Notes: a model not told the origin generated them from the letters alone. A stretch of 64,000 nt of DNA from Parabacteroides sp. PF5-6 (GCF_029504695.1 NZ_JAQFIN010000001.1:186001-250000), one strand, 5' to 3'. Positions 54,277 through 63,869 are shown, counted from the first letter of the stretch. Numbers and translations: made by a program.

Positions 54277-55593
54277 TTATCTGGCTTTTGTTACTAACGC
54301 GCTTTGACTTTCATTCCATATACCGAGAACCACCTCTTGTGTCTCGTTGATCAACGCCTTGTCGTAGGGTGCTTCCACGCGGATATAGTTCTCCGTAAAG
54401 CCCTGCATCATCTCTCCTTTGCGCGTATGCTCGAAAAGCACGATGGCTTTCTCGCCCTGATGCGCTTCGTAGAACGCGATACGTTTCTTTTCGGAAAGAT
54501 CCAATAAGGCCTGGCTGCGCCGGTGTTTGACTTTGGGGTCAACCTTATACTCGATGTTCAACGCCTGGGTGCCGGGGCGTTCCGAATAGCTGAAGACGTG
54601 CAATTGGCTGATGTCTATACTCTCGATAAAACGTAATGTTTCCTCGAACAGTTCGTCGGTCTCCCCTCGCGTGCCGACAATCACATCGACGCCGATAAAG
54701 GCGTGCGGGATCACCTCTTTGATCTTTTCGATCTTGTGGCGAAACAAGGCGGTATCGTAGCGGCGGCGCATCAGTTTCAATACGCTGTCGCTTCCGCTCT
54801 GCAGTGGGATATGGAAATGGGGAGCGAATCGCTTACTTTTGGCGACGAAATCGATCGCCTCGTCGGTGATCAGGTTGGGCTCGATGGAAGAGATCCGGTA
54901 GCGCGCGATGCCTTCGACTTCATCCAGGGCTTTCAAGAGGTCGATAAAGCTCTCGCCGGTGCTTTTGCCGAAATCGCCGATATTGACGCCGGTCAAGACG
55001 ATCTCTTTCCCACCTTTCGCGGCCACCTCTTTCGCCTGTTCTACCAGGCTGGCAATATTGCCGTTGCGGCTTCTGCCCCGGGCGAAAGGAATGGTGCAAT
55101 ACGAACAGTAATAATCGCAGCCATCCTGCACTTTGAGGAAATGGCGGGTTCGGTCGTCGGCCGAGCACGACGGCGAGAAGGCGCGTATGTCTTTGGAGGA
55201 AGAAGAGATGACTGTTCCTTTTTCTTTTTTGGTCAGGTCGTCCAGGTATTGGAAGATATCCAGTTTCTGTTCGGTACCCAAGACCAGGTCGACCCCTTCG
55301 ATATGCGCCACCTCTTCGGGTTTCAACTGGGCATAACAACCGGTGACGATCATAAAGGCGCCGGGATGTTGTTTACTGATCCGGCGAATGACCTGCCGGC
55401 ATTTCTTGTCCGCCAGTTCGGTCACCGAACAGGTGTTGATCACACAGATATCCGCTTTCTCGCCCGGTCTGGTCTTGCGCACGCCATGTTCGGCCAGGCT
55501 TTTCCCAATGGTGGATGTTTCGGCGAAATTGAGTTTGCAACCCAAGGTATAATAGGCCGCGGTTTTATTTTGAAAAATACTTTGATCGATCAT
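54277..55593 (-). CDS. mtaB: tRNA t6A37 methylthiotransferase MtaB
   Basis: Radical SAM enzyme that adds a methylthio group to N6-threonylcarbamoyladenosine in tRNA. 438 residues from ATG 55593 (MIDQSIFQNKTAAYYTLGCKLN). UPF0004 cysteines in YTLGCKLNF, VINTCSV and VTGCYAQ; radical SAM cluster in CDYYCSYCTIPFARGRSRN; a TRAM domain follows (EKAIVLFEHTRKGEMMQGFTENYIRV). ATG 55611 is another possible start. Confidence 0.93.
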   Translation of the reverse strand: MIDQSIFQNKTAAYYTLGCKLNFAETSTIGKSLAEHGVRKTRPGEKADICVINTCSVTELADKKCRQVIRRISKQHPGAFMIVTGCYAQLKPEEVAHIEGVDLVLGTEQKLDIFQYLDDLTKKEKGTVISSSSKDIRAFSPSCSADDRTRHFLKVQDGCDYYCSYCTIPFARGRSRNGNIASLVEQAKEVAAKGGKEIVLTGVNIGDFGKSTGESFIDLLKALDEVEGIARYRISSIEPNLITDEAIDFVAKSKRFAPHFHIPLQSGSDSVLKLMRRRYDTALFRHKIEKIKEVIPHAFIGVDVIVGTRGETDELFEETLRFIESIDISQLHVFSYSERPGTQALNIEYKVDPKVKHRRSQALLDLSEKKRIAFYEAHQGEKAIVLFEHTRKGEMMQGFTENYIRVEAPYDKALINETQEVVLGIWNESQSALVTKAR

Positions 55594-55685
55594 AATCTGC
55601 GAATTGAACATAGGAACGGAGTATGGAGATTTAAAAATCAAGAACTCCCTATCCGGGATTCTCCATTTCCGATTTTTTTCGAGTG

Positions 55686-55693
55686 CAAAGTTA
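55686..55693 (-). promoter_or_regulatory. -7 box TAACTTTG of the mtaB operon
   Basis: Reverse-strand TAnnTTTG match 93-100 bases before the chosen mtaB start. Confidence 0.5.
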
Positions 55694-55725
55694 ATGAAAA
55701 GCCACTATGTTCCGGGGCTTTTTTG

Positions 55726-55756
55726 TTGGATATCTGCATTATTGTCCATACTTTTG
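55726..55756 (+). promoter_or_regulatory. Promoter TTGG-N19-TACTTTTG of the acyl-CoA ligase gene
   Basis: -33-like TTGG at 55726-55729 and -7 TACTTTTG at 55749-55756, 23 bases before the start. Confidence 0.65.
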
Positions 55757-55779
55757 CACAATATTCACAAATATGTGCT

Positions 55780-57444
55780 ATGATTAAAGAGAATTTTATC
55801 AAGCTTTATGAAGACAGCTTCAAAGAGAACTGGGAATTACCCGCTTTGACTGATTACAGTAAGAACAAAACCTATACCTTTAAGGATGTAGCTACGGATA
55901 TCGCAAAGATCCATATTATATTTAATGAGTGTCAGATCCGCCGGGGCGATAAGATTGCTTTGGTCGGGAAAGATTGCGCGCATTGGTGTGTTGTTTATAT
56001 GGCGGCGGTGACTTATGGCGCGATAATCGTGCCGATCTTACAGGACTTCAGTGCAAACGATATTCATCATATCATCAACCATTCCGGTTCGGTCTTCCTT
56101 TTTGTCAGCGACAAGATCTGGGATTCGTTGGAAGAAGATAAGATCGATAACCTGCGTGGCGTGTTCTCCCTGTCCGACTACCGTTGCCTGCACCAGCGCG
56201 ACGGCGAAAGCATCCAGAAGCTGATGTTGGCGTTGGACGAGAAGATGGAAGCGAAGTATCCGAAAGGATTCCAGAAAGAAGATATTCAATATGCCGAACT
56301 GGGCAACGAGAAGGTGGTACTGTTGAACTACACTTCGGGTACGACCGGATTCAGTAAAGGTGTGATGCTTACCGGAAACAATCTGGCGGGCAATGTAACC
56401 TACGCCCGGACGTTGGATGTGATCTTCCGGGGCGAACGGATGTTGTGCTTCCTGCCTTTGGCGCATGCTTATAGCTGCGCGTTCAACTTCCTGGTGCCGA
56501 TGGCTTTCGGTGCGCATGTCTATATATTAGGTAAGGTGCCTTCGCCCAAGATCCTGTTGAAAGCTTTCGAAGAAATCAAACCCAATCTGATCATTACCGT
56601 GCCGTTGATCCTGGAAAAGATCTACAAAAAGATGATCCTTCCGCAACTCAACAAGCGTACCTTGAAACTGGCGTTGAATATCCCGTTGCTCGACGCGCGG
56701 ATCTACACCAAGATCCGCAAGAGCCTGGTCGATGCCATGGGCGGACGCTTCCGGGAAGTGATCGTTGGCGGTGCGGCGATGAACCAGGAGGTGACGGATT
56801 TCCTGTATAAGATCAAGTTTCCTTTCACGATCGGCTACGGTATGACCGAGTGCGGTCCGTTGATCAGTTACGACAGCAATAAAGAATTCATCCCGGGCTC
56901 TTGTGGCCAGGTGTTGAAAGGCATTATGCAGGTGCGGATCGATTCGAAGAATCCGTATCACCAGGTGGGCGAGATCCAGGTCAAAGGCGAGAATGTGATG
57001 ACCGGTTATTATAAGAACGACGAAGCCACGCGCAATGTCTTTACCAAAGACGGCTGGTTGAAAACCGGCGACCTGGGCACGATCGACGAGAACAACCGCA
57101 TTTACATCCGCGGAAGAAGCAAGACGATGATCCTCGGAGCAAGCGGCCAAAACATTTACCCCGAAGAGATCGAGTCGAAACTCAATAACCTGCCTTTTGT
57201 GATGGAAAGTGTGGTGGTTGAGAAGAACGGCAAATTGGTCGGGCTGGTTTATCCCGATTATGAAGCAGTTGATAATACGGGTCTTTCACATGACGACATC
57301 TCTGTGGTGATGGAGCAGAACCGTGTCGAATTGAATAAGCTATTGGCTCCTTACGAGACCGTCTCTACCTTGCAACTTTACCCGACCGAATTCGAAAAAA
57401 CGCCGAAGAAGAGCATTAAAAGATATTTGTATACAAATTATTAG
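55780..57444 (+). CDS. AMP-dependent acyl-CoA/acyl-ACP synthetase (FadD type)
   Basis: Adenylate-forming enzyme of 554 residues that activates fatty acids. Seen: VVLLNYTSGTTGFSKGVMLTGNN near 175-197 (P-loop), CFLPLAHAYSCAFNF, REVIVGGAAMNQEV, IGYGMTECGPLISYDS and DGWLKTGDLGTIDENNRIYIRGRSKTMI, then the C-terminal lysine in EKTPKKSIKRYLY. The promoter at 55726-55756 fixes the start near 55780; the open frame further upstream is antisense to mtaB and is not coding. Confidence 0.93.
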   Translation: MIKENFIKLYEDSFKENWELPALTDYSKNKTYTFKDVATDIAKIHIIFNECQIRRGDKIALVGKDCAHWCVVYMAAVTYGAIIVPILQDFSANDIHHIINHSGSVFLFVSDKIWDSLEEDKIDNLRGVFSLSDYRCLHQRDGESIQKLMLALDEKMEAKYPKGFQKEDIQYAELGNEKVVLLNYTSGTTGFSKGVMLTGNNLAGNVTYARTLDVIFRGERMLCFLPLAHAYSCAFNFLVPMAFGAHVYILGKVPSPKILLKAFEEIKPNLIITVPLILEKIYKKMILPQLNKRTLKLALNIPLLDARIYTKIRKSLVDAMGGRFREVIVGGAAMNQEVTDFLYKIKFPFTIGYGMTECGPLISYDSNKEFIPGSCGQVLKGIMQVRIDSKNPYHQVGEIQVKGENVMTGYYKNDEATRNVFTKDGWLKTGDLGTIDENNRIYIRGRSKTMILGASGQNIYPEEIESKLNNLPFVMESVVVEKNGKLVGLVYPDYEAVDNTGLSHDDISVVMEQNRVELNKLLAPYETVSTLQLYPTEFEKTPKKSIKRYLYTNY

Positions 57445-57557
57445 GAGGTTAGGTCTTTTAGGTCATTTAAGTCTTTTAGGAATTTAGGTCTTTTAGGTCT
57501 TTTAAGTCCTAAATGAGCTCAAAGACTTAAAAGACCTAAACTCCTAAATTCCTAAAA
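57441..57557. repeat. 9-bp TTAGGTCTT repeat hairpin
   Basis: Left arm of repeated 9-bp units (TTAGGTCTT, TTAGGTCAT, TTAAGTCTT and so on), right arm from about 57518 with GACTTAAAAGACCTAAA. The ligase stop codon (57442-57444) is at its left edge. It shares unit sequence with 45555-45657. Confidence 0.88.
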
Positions 57558-57577
57558 ACAACTAAACAACAAACACA

Positions 57578-59629
57578 ATGAAAAAGTCTTTATTCACTTC
57601 CCTCCTTTGGGCAGTGCCTTATTTTTTATTCAGCCAAACGCCAGTCGATACGCTTGTTCAACTTCAGAATATAGAAATCAAAGGTTCGCGCTTTAGCGGT
57701 TTGAGTGGCGGCGAAGTCAAACGCCTGCAAGTCGATGGAAACCTAACGAGCCTGCCCACAACGGCAGCCGATGCCTTACGGCAGATCCCTTCCCTGAGTA
57801 CGGATATCGAAGGCGGAATCACTTTCCGCGGTTCGAACGAAACGAGCGCACTCTTGAATCGTGTCCCTTACGGGCTGTTGGAAGAGTATAGTGGCGATAT
57901 GTTGATTCAGCTGCCGGCGCTCTTCTTCAATCAGATGGAGGTGTTAGCTGCGCCACCGATCGAATGGATTCCCGACGGAGATGCCGGACTGTTGAATCTT
58001 ACGTCCACCTATTCGGCGCAAGATTCGCCTTTGCAACTGACCCTGGGCGGGGGATGGAACGAACGGTATAACGCCGGAGCGGTATTGAACCTGCATCCGG
58101 GAAAGTTCCACCTGTTAGCCCGCTACAACTACCGCCGCGAGTTTCGCGAGCGAAGCTTTAATAAGACAACGACCACGCCGACCGGCACAACGGCCATGAA
58201 CAATAACGCTTCGGCTCGTCCCGATACCCATCTGGCGGACCTTGAACTGGGGTATGACCTGACCGCGAAAGACCGCTTGACCCTCTACGGCCTGTATTAC
58301 CTGATGGACTACTACCGCTACGGCGGAATCAACAATACCCGCCTCAATCCGCAGGGCGAGGTGATGAACCGGATGTTGCGTCACCGACATAATAATCAAC
58401 AGCAGGAAGCTTACGCCGCCGAAATGCGCTGGAAACATCTTTTTGCCCAACCGGGCGACTGGCTGGAGTTTACCTTTAATTATAACAACTTCGTTTACGA
58501 CGAAGACAATGACTATCAGAACGAGAACCCGCAGACGAATGCCATCGTCGCCCAGGATAATCTCTTTATCCGGCAGCAGAAAGATAATTATTACTGGGCG
58601 GTGAACTACCGCAAAGCCATGGATCATGGCTTTATTCTCAAGGCCGGATACCTTGGCCGATACAAAAAAGAAAACTATACGGCAGATGCGGCTAACCTGA
58701 AGGAGGGCAGTTGGGTGGCAAACCCGCAGAAGACCGACGATTACGACTTCAACCGCCTGACAAACCTGGTGTATGCTTCGGTTGAAAAACAATGGGATAA
58801 CATTAGCGGAGAAGTCGGGCTGCAAGCCGAACAGAGTCGACAGAAAGCCGCCGATGTGGAGAACAACTATTTCCAGCTCTATCCCCGCCTGCGTTTTACG
58901 TTTCAACCCGACCGGATGAACCGCTACACGCTGGCCTATCAGCAACGGGTGATCCGTCCGCTGGGCGTCGAACTGAATCCGTTTATCGACCGGGCGGATG
59001 CCACGTTCGTGAAGCAAGGAAATCCGGACCTGATGAACGAGATTATTCATTCCGTCGAACTGGCGTACCAGCTGGATGGGGCAGGTTTCCGCTTGTCGCC
59101 CGCCCTGTACTATCGCTACAAGGACAACCGCATCATGGATGTGTTGCAAACCATAGGGGAGGAGACGGTCTGGCAGAAACAGAACGTAGGCTCGAATAGT
59201 CAATTCGGCGCCGAACTTTCTACCGCCTGGACACCCGTTCGTTTCCTGACCCTCAGCCTGTCGGGCCATCTCTTCCGCGACGAGATCGACGGCCGAACGA
59301 TCGGTTACAACGAGAAGAAATCCATGACGTGCTGGGATGTGAAAGGGGCATTGAATATCCATTTCACACCGGATACCGAATTGCAGATCGACGGCTATCA
59401 TATCTCCGACCAACTGACGCCCCAGGGAAAGATAAAAAGTCATGCCACCTTGAATGCCGGCCTCTCCCAATACCTGATGGATCGGAAGCTGCGCCTGAAC
59501 CTGAGCGTCAATAATCTCTTCGATACCCTGAAAGAAACAACGCTGATCGATACCGAAGCCCTGCAGATGCGCCAGGAACGCAACCGGGATGCCCGCGTCT
59601 CCTGGCTGACGGCAACTTATTTGTTTTAG
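57578..59629 (+). CDS. TonB-dependent-receptor-like outer membrane beta-barrel protein
   Basis: Outer membrane protein of 683 residues with a signal peptide (LFTSLLWAVPYFLFSQ). A plug domain follows (IEIKGSRFSGL; ADALRQIPSLSTDIEGGITFRGSNETSALLNRVP; QMEVLAAPPIEWIPDGDAGLLNL), then a barrel with many aromatic-ended strands, ending WLTATYLF. This is the outer membrane beta-barrel family common in Bacteroidota. It has no carboxypeptidase-like N-terminal domain and no SusD-type partner next to it, so the ligand is unknown. Confidence 0.87.
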   Translation: MKKSLFTSLLWAVPYFLFSQTPVDTLVQLQNIEIKGSRFSGLSGGEVKRLQVDGNLTSLPTTAADALRQIPSLSTDIEGGITFRGSNETSALLNRVPYGLLEEYSGDMLIQLPALFFNQMEVLAAPPIEWIPDGDAGLLNLTSTYSAQDSPLQLTLGGGWNERYNAGAVLNLHPGKFHLLARYNYRREFRERSFNKTTTTPTGTTAMNNNASARPDTHLADLELGYDLTAKDRLTLYGLYYLMDYYRYGGINNTRLNPQGEVMNRMLRHRHNNQQQEAYAAEMRWKHLFAQPGDWLEFTFNYNNFVYDEDNDYQNENPQTNAIVAQDNLFIRQQKDNYYWAVNYRKAMDHGFILKAGYLGRYKKENYTADAANLKEGSWVANPQKTDDYDFNRLTNLVYASVEKQWDNISGEVGLQAEQSRQKAADVENNYFQLYPRLRFTFQPDRMNRYTLAYQQRVIRPLGVELNPFIDRADATFVKQGNPDLMNEIIHSVELAYQLDGAGFRLSPALYYRYKDNRIMDVLQTIGEETVWQKQNVGSNSQFGAELSTAWTPVRFLTLSLSGHLFRDEIDGRTIGYNEKKSMTCWDVKGALNIHFTPDTELQIDGYHISDQLTPQGKIKSHATLNAGLSQYLMDRKLRLNLSVNNLFDTLKETTLIDTEALQMRQERNRDARVSWLTATYLF

Positions 59630-59666
59630 ATCGCTTTTCCGCCCGATAACGCTCTTTTTCCCGGAA

Positions 59667-59808
59667 CCCTACCGGGAAAAATCAGTAAGAGCTACCTCAA
59701 AAATTGCTAAGAGGTACCTCAAAATGAATTATGACGTACCTCAAAAATGATTATGACGTACCTCATAATCCGTTTTGAGGTACCTCTTACCGATTTTTTT
59801 CGGTAGGG
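59667..59808. repeat. Array E: 5 x 22-bp GAsGTACCTC units inside a 142-bp palindrome
   Basis: Units start at 59689, 59711, 59733, 59755 and 59777, each exactly 22 bp, with the same core as array A. The flanks CCCTACCGGGAAAAATCAG (59667-) and CTGATTTTTTTCGG-type sequence (59782-59808) are inverted copies, so the whole segment reads nearly the same on both strands. The -7 box of guaB is 90 bp beyond the last unit. Confidence 0.95.
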
Positions 59809-59888
59809 TTTGTCTGAAACGAGCGTAGACTACCGGAAAAAAAGGGGACGTTGCGGGGAAATATGGTAGTTGTTTGTAGGAAAATAGT

Positions 59889-59896
59889 TACCTTTG
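59889..59896 (+). promoter_or_regulatory. -7 box TACCTTTG of guaB
   Basis: TAnnTTTG match 24 bases before ATG 59921; it excludes a start at 59894. Confidence 0.7.
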
Positions 59897-59920
59897 TACG
59901 CTAAAAAGAAAGGAAGCGTT

Positions 59921-61408
59921 ATGGCAATCTACTTAAACGATGTATCAAGGACTTTTGGCGAATATTTGCTGATTCCCGGTTTGACAACCAAACAGTGTAT
60001 CCCCTCGAATGTTTCTTTGCGCACGCCGCTGGTGAAGTTTCGCAGTGACGAACAATCAGCGATCCACCTGAATATCCCCGTTGTTTCTGCAATTATGCAA
60101 TCGGTATCCGGCCCCGAGCTGGCGATTGAACTGGCGCGAAACGGCGGGCTTTCTTTTATCTTCGGCTCGCAGACGATAGAGAACCAGGTAGAGATGGTAC
60201 GTAAGGTAAAGAAATTCAAAGCAGGATTCGTGATCAGCGACTCCAATCTGACACCGGATCATACGCTGCGTGATGTCTTACGGTTGGTGGAAACAACCGG
60301 ACATAATACGATCGGGGTGACCCACGATGGCACACCCAACGGTAAACTGCTCGGTATCGTGGCCAGCCGCGACTACCGGTTGGAGAAAGACTCGATGGAC
60401 CGGCCGGTGAAAGATTTCATGACGCCGTTCTCCGAACTGATTGTCGGCCGGTTGGGGATGACCTTGTCGGAAGCCAATCAGATCATCTGGGACAATAAAC
60501 TCAATACGCTTCCGATTATCGACGACGAACAATGTTTGCAATACTTCGTTTTCCGCAAAGACTACGATAGCCATAAAGACAATCCCTATGAACTCTCCGG
60601 CGCGGACAAGAAATTGCTGGTCGGCGCGGGCATCAATACCCGGGACTACCGCGAACGCGTACCTGCATTGGTAGAAGCCGGGGTAGATGTGTTGTGTATC
60701 GACTCATCGGACGGCTATTCCGAATGGCAATACGAAACGTTGCGTTGGATCAAAGAAACGTATGGCGATAAAGTCTTTGTCGGTGCCGGTAATGTGGTCG
60801 ATGAAGAAGGATTTGTCTATCTGGCGGATGCCGGGGCCGACTTTATCAAGGTAGGTATCGGCGGCGGATCGATCTGTATCACCCGTGAACAGAAAGGTAT
60901 CGGACGGGGACAGGCAACGGCATTGATCGATGTGGCACGTGCCCGCGATAACTATCAACGCAAGAAAGGCGTGTATATCCCGATCTGCAGTGATGGTGGT
61001 CTGGTGCACGATTATCATATGGTATTGGCCTTGGCCATGGGCGCCGACTTCCTGATGATGGGACGCTACTTTGCCCGCTTCGATGAGTCGCCGACGAAGA
61101 AACTGAAGATCGGTAATAACTTCGTGAAAGAATATTGGGGCGAAGGATCCAACCGGGCGAAGAACTGGCAACGCTACGATATGGGTGGCAGTGAATCGCT
61201 GAAGTTCGAAGAAGGCGTCGACAGCTATGTGCCCTATGCCGGTAAGATGAAAGACAATCTGGATCTGACGCTGGGCAAGATCAAAGCCACCATGTGCAGT
61301 TGCGGATCGATTACGATACAAGAGTTGCAACGCTTCTCCAAGATCACCCTCGTTTCCTCCACGAGCATTGTGGAAGGTGGGGCACACGATGTTATTCTGA
61401 AAGAATAA
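59921..61408 (+). CDS. guaB: Inosine 5'-monophosphate dehydrogenase
   Basis: Rate-limiting enzyme of GTP synthesis: oxidises IMP to XMP. 495 residues from ATG 59921. Two CBS domains near 95-215 ([29 protein letters not shown]), [19 protein letters not shown], the catalytic Cys in [21 protein letters not shown], and [31 protein letters not shown]. The 3' end forms a 10-bp hairpin that includes the stop codon (61388-61412). Confidence 0.95.
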   Translation: MAIYLNDVSRTFGEYLLIPGLTTKQCIPSNVSLRTPLVKFRSDEQSAIHLNIPVVSAIMQSVSGPELAIELARNGGLSFIFGSQTIENQVEMVRKVKKFKAGFVISDSNLTPDHTLRDVLRLVETTGHNTIGVTHDGTPNGKLLGIVASRDYRLEKDSMDRPVKDFMTPFSELIVGRLGMTLSEANQIIWDNKLNTLPIIDDEQCLQYFVFRKDYDSHKDNPYELSGADKKLLVGAGINTRDYRERVPALVEAGVDVLCIDSSDGYSEWQYETLRWIKETYGDKVFVGAGNVVDEEGFVYLADAGADFIKVGIGGGSICITREQKGIGRGQATALIDVARARDNYQRKKGVYIPICSDGGLVHDYHMVLALAMGADFLMMGRYFARFDESPTKKLKIGNNFVKEYWGEGSNRAKNWQRYDMGGSESLKFEEGVDSYVPYAGKMKDNLDLTLGKIKATMCSCGSITIQELQRFSKITLVSSTSIVEGGAHDVILKE

Positions 61409-61433
61409 CATCGTAAATTACGAATTACGAATT

Positions 61434-61483
61434 AAAAATTAAGCCGCGATGCAGTACAGTTATAGCATCGCGGCTTAATTTTT
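61434..61483. terminator. Bidirectional terminator between guaB and the MurU-like gene
   Basis: Perfect 18-bp stem, AAAAATTAAGCCGCGATG with its complement, 14-base loop. The A-run on the left and T-run on the right let it work for both converging genes. Confidence 0.92.
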
Positions 61484-61490
61484 ATGGTTC

Positions 61491-61546
61491 TTAATTCTTA
61501 ATTTTTAATTCTTAATCTTTAATTTTTAATTCTTAATTCTTAATTG
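61491..61546 (-). repeat. 8 x 7-bp TTAATTn repeat across a stop codon
   Basis: Eight 7-bp units (TTAATTC, TTAATTT, one TTAATCT, last TTAATTG). The stop codon of the nucleotidyltransferase gene (61540-61542) is inside the last unit. Related AATTACG units are at 61416-61440 on the other side of the terminator. Confidence 0.9.
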
Positions 61547-62277
61547 CCCCCGGCAATCCACTCCTCAGCCCGGGCCAGCGCTTCGGGCTTGCCGATATCC
61601 AATAAGCGTAGGTTCTCCGCGGGGTAGGCCTGTATCTGCGTATGGGCGCAGATGGAGAGATAGAAATTGATGATCGGGAACTTGCCCGTCCATTCGTCCA
61701 TCCATTCAAAGACTTTGGGCGAGATCACATGGATGCCTCCGAAAGCATATTCGTTGTATTGCAACGGATCGAAGTCGGGGTAATACGATTTCACCTCGCC
61801 CGTCTCATGGTTTCGCCAGCCGCACAACAGATTCTTTTCGTTGAAAAGCAGGTAGCGGGAAGTGTTCCGTTTGCTCACCAGTAGGGTGGCCAGCGGATTG
61901 CTTTCCTTGTGCTGATTGTAGAGTTGTCTCAGATCCACATTCGAAAAGATATCCACATTGTGGACCAGGAACGGTTCTTTCCCGTCGAGAAACTGAATCG
62001 CTTTCTTTATGCCTCCCCCCGTATCGAGCAGGTAATCCCGTTCGTCGGAGATATCGATATGTACGCCGAAGTTGTTGTTTGCCGCCAGGAAATCAATAAT
62101 CTGCTGGCCTTCGTGATGAATATTGATAACCAGCTGATCGAAACCCGCATCTTTCAGTTTCAGGATGATATGTTCCAGCATCGGTCTTCCGCCAATGGGG
62201 ATCAAAGCTTTTGGGGTGTTGTCGGTTAGGGGCTTGAGTCGTGTTCCCATGCCCGCTGCGAAAATCATTGCTTTCAT
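61540..62277 (-). CDS. Sugar nucleotidyltransferase, MurU-like
   Basis: Nucleotidyltransferase of 245 residues: AMIFAAGMGTRLKPLTDNTPKALIPIGGRPMLEHII (signature GxGTRLxPLTxxxPKAL near 8-23), VINIHHEGQQIIDFL, DTGGGIKKAIQF, and FLVHNVDIFSNVDL (metal site). Family members make NDP-sugars; with the AmgK-type kinase gene overlapping it by four bases, UDP-MurNAc synthesis as by MurU is the likely role. Mannose-1-phosphate guanylyltransferase activity cannot be ruled out. Confidence 0.82.
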   Translation of the reverse strand: MKAMIFAAGMGTRLKPLTDNTPKALIPIGGRPMLEHIILKLKDAGFDQLVINIHHEGQQIIDFLAANNNFGVHIDISDERDYLLDTGGGIKKAIQFLDGKEPFLVHNVDIFSNVDLRQLYNQHKESNPLATLLVSKRNTSRYLLFNEKNLLCGWRNHETGEVKSYYPDFDPLQYNEYAFGGIHVISPKVFEWMDEWTGKFPIINFYLSICAHTQIQAYPAENLRLLDIGKPEALARAEEWIAGGN

Positions 62278-63704
62278 AGAGATGAATCGAATTGTTGTTC
62301 TATATTCTGTTCGCGGTGGACTAAATCTATTTTAATACCGAACTTCTGGTTCAGGTGTTCGGCCAGGCGTTGTGCGGAGTAGACGGACCGATGTTGTCCG
62401 CCGGTGCATCCGAAGCAAACCATAAGGTTCGAAAAGCCCCGGTCGATATAGCGTCTGACCGAAGAGTCGACGATCGTATAAATATGATTCAGAAACTCGG
62501 TGATCTCTCCGTCTTCTTCGAGGAAATGGATGACCGGTTCGTCCAGTCCGGTGAAATGGTTATACCGTTCGTACTTACCCGGGTTGTTGATCGCCCGGCA
62601 ATCGAAGACAAAGCCACCGCCATTGCCGCTGGGATCGTTGGGGATGCCTTTCTTATAGGCGAAGCTCATGACTTTCACCTCCAGTGTACGTTTCTTGATG
62701 TCGTCGGAGAATTGTTTCAGCCCGACCAGTTCGCGCAGTACCCGGTACAAATAGGGATATTCCGGGTAGTCCTCGCGCAACAGTTGGCGCAGGTTGTCAA
62801 TCGCAAAAGGAACACTCTGGATAAAGTGCGGCTTCTTCTCGAAATACCCCCGGAAGCCGTAAGCTCCCAATACCTGGAGGGTGCGGAAGAGGACGAAATG
62901 GCGCAGTTGCCCGGTGAAGTCATCCCGGTCGACAGTCGTATATTGCGAAAGCGAGTCCATGTAGACATTCAAGAGCTCGTTGCGCAGCCCTTCGGGGTAA
63001 TTGGCTTTTGCCTGCCACAGGAAAGAGGCGATATCGTAGTACACCGGTCCCTTCCTTCCGCCTTGGAAATCAATAAACCAGGGCGCGTTGTCGCGGATCA
63101 TGACGTTGCGCGACTGGAAGTCGCGATACATGAAGGTATGCGTCTTGTCGCGCAGCAATACCTCGCACATCTTCCGGAAATCATCTTCCAACCGGTCTTC
63201 CTGAAACTCCATACCGGTGGCTTTCAGGAAGCAATACTTGAAATAGTTCAGATCCCAGAGGATCGAACGCTCGTTGAACGACGGCTGGGGGTAACATTGA
63301 TTGAAGTCGAGCCCTTCGGCACCTTTGAATTGGATTGTGGGTAATAAGGATATGGTCTTATGCAACAGGGAACGCTCGTTTTCATCGAACACACAGCTCT
63401 TGCGTCCTTTCTCTATGGCGTCGAATAAGAGCAGATCTCCCAGATCTTCCTGGATGTAGTAGAGAAAGTCCTCGGACCATCCGTACACTTTGGGGACAGG
63501 AATGCCTTTCTGCCCGAAATGAGATGCCATATACAGGAATGCTTTGTTCTCTTCCTGTGATGTTCCGCTGACGCCAACGACATGGGGCGAACCGGACAGC
63601 CTGAAGTAGCGCCGGTTTGAACCCGAAGAAGGCAGTTCTGTAATATCTGTAGCGGAAGATCCGAATAGCTGAGAGTATAGTCTATGCAGTTCTTCAGTGA
63701 CCAT
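62274..63704 (-). CDS. AmgK-like sugar kinase fused to a RapZ C-terminal domain
   Basis: 476 residues with two domains. Residues about 1-335 are an aminoglycoside-phosphotransferase-type kinase like AmgK, which phosphorylates MurNAc or GlcNAc at C1: LPSSGSNRRYFRLSGSP, YYIQEDLGDLLLFD, HTFMYRDFQSRNVMIRDN (catalytic Asp) and WFIDFQGGRKGPVYYDIASFL. Residues about 345-476 match the C-terminal domain of RapZ: VKVMSFAYKKGIP, GGFVFDCRAINNPG, MVCFGCTGGQHRSVYSAQRLAEHL. In enteric bacteria that domain senses glucosamine 6-phosphate. Coupled to the MurU-like gene. Confidence 0.88.
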   Translation of the reverse strand: MVTEELHRLYSQLFGSSATDITELPSSGSNRRYFRLSGSPHVVGVSGTSQEENKAFLYMASHFGQKGIPVPKVYGWSEDFLYYIQEDLGDLLLFDAIEKGRKSCVFDENERSLLHKTISLLPTIQFKGAEGLDFNQCYPQPSFNERSILWDLNYFKYCFLKATGMEFQEDRLEDDFRKMCEVLLRDKTHTFMYRDFQSRNVMIRDNAPWFIDFQGGRKGPVYYDIASFLWQAKANYPEGLRNELLNVYMDSLSQYTTVDRDDFTGQLRHFVLFRTLQVLGAYGFRGYFEKKPHFIQSVPFAIDNLRQLLREDYPEYPYLYRVLRELVGLKQFSDDIKKRTLEVKVMSFAYKKGIPNDPSGNGGGFVFDCRAINNPGKYERYNHFTGLDEPVIHFLEEDGEITEFLNHIYTIVDSSVRRYIDRGFSNLMVCFGCTGGQHRSVYSAQRLAEHLNQKFGIKIDLVHREQNIEQQFDSSL

Positions 63705-63782
63705 TTGTTTTTGTGCTTTAAGGCTACTAAGATAAGGCTTTTCTTTACAAAGAAAAAGGAAGCTGTACCCAAATTAACTTAA

Positions 63783-63855
63783 ACGCAGCGACGCGAAAGC
63801 GCAGAGTCTTTATTATCAATCATAAAGGAACTCCGCGCTTCCGCGTCGTGATGTT
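63783..63855. repeat. Imperfect inverted repeat downstream of gdhA
   Basis: GCAGCGACGCGAAAGCGCAGAGT (63785 on) and CTCCGCGCTTCCGCGTCGTG are imperfect inverted copies around an A/T-rich loop. It may end gdhA transcription; the T-run on the minus strand is weak. Confidence 0.6.
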
Positions 63856-63869
63856 TATCTTGTGCGGGC

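Noticed and set aside
54703-55779. Long N-terminal extension of the acyl-CoA ligase frame
   Set aside because: It is antisense to mtaB, which has clear radical SAM motifs, and the ligase promoter lies at 55726-55756.
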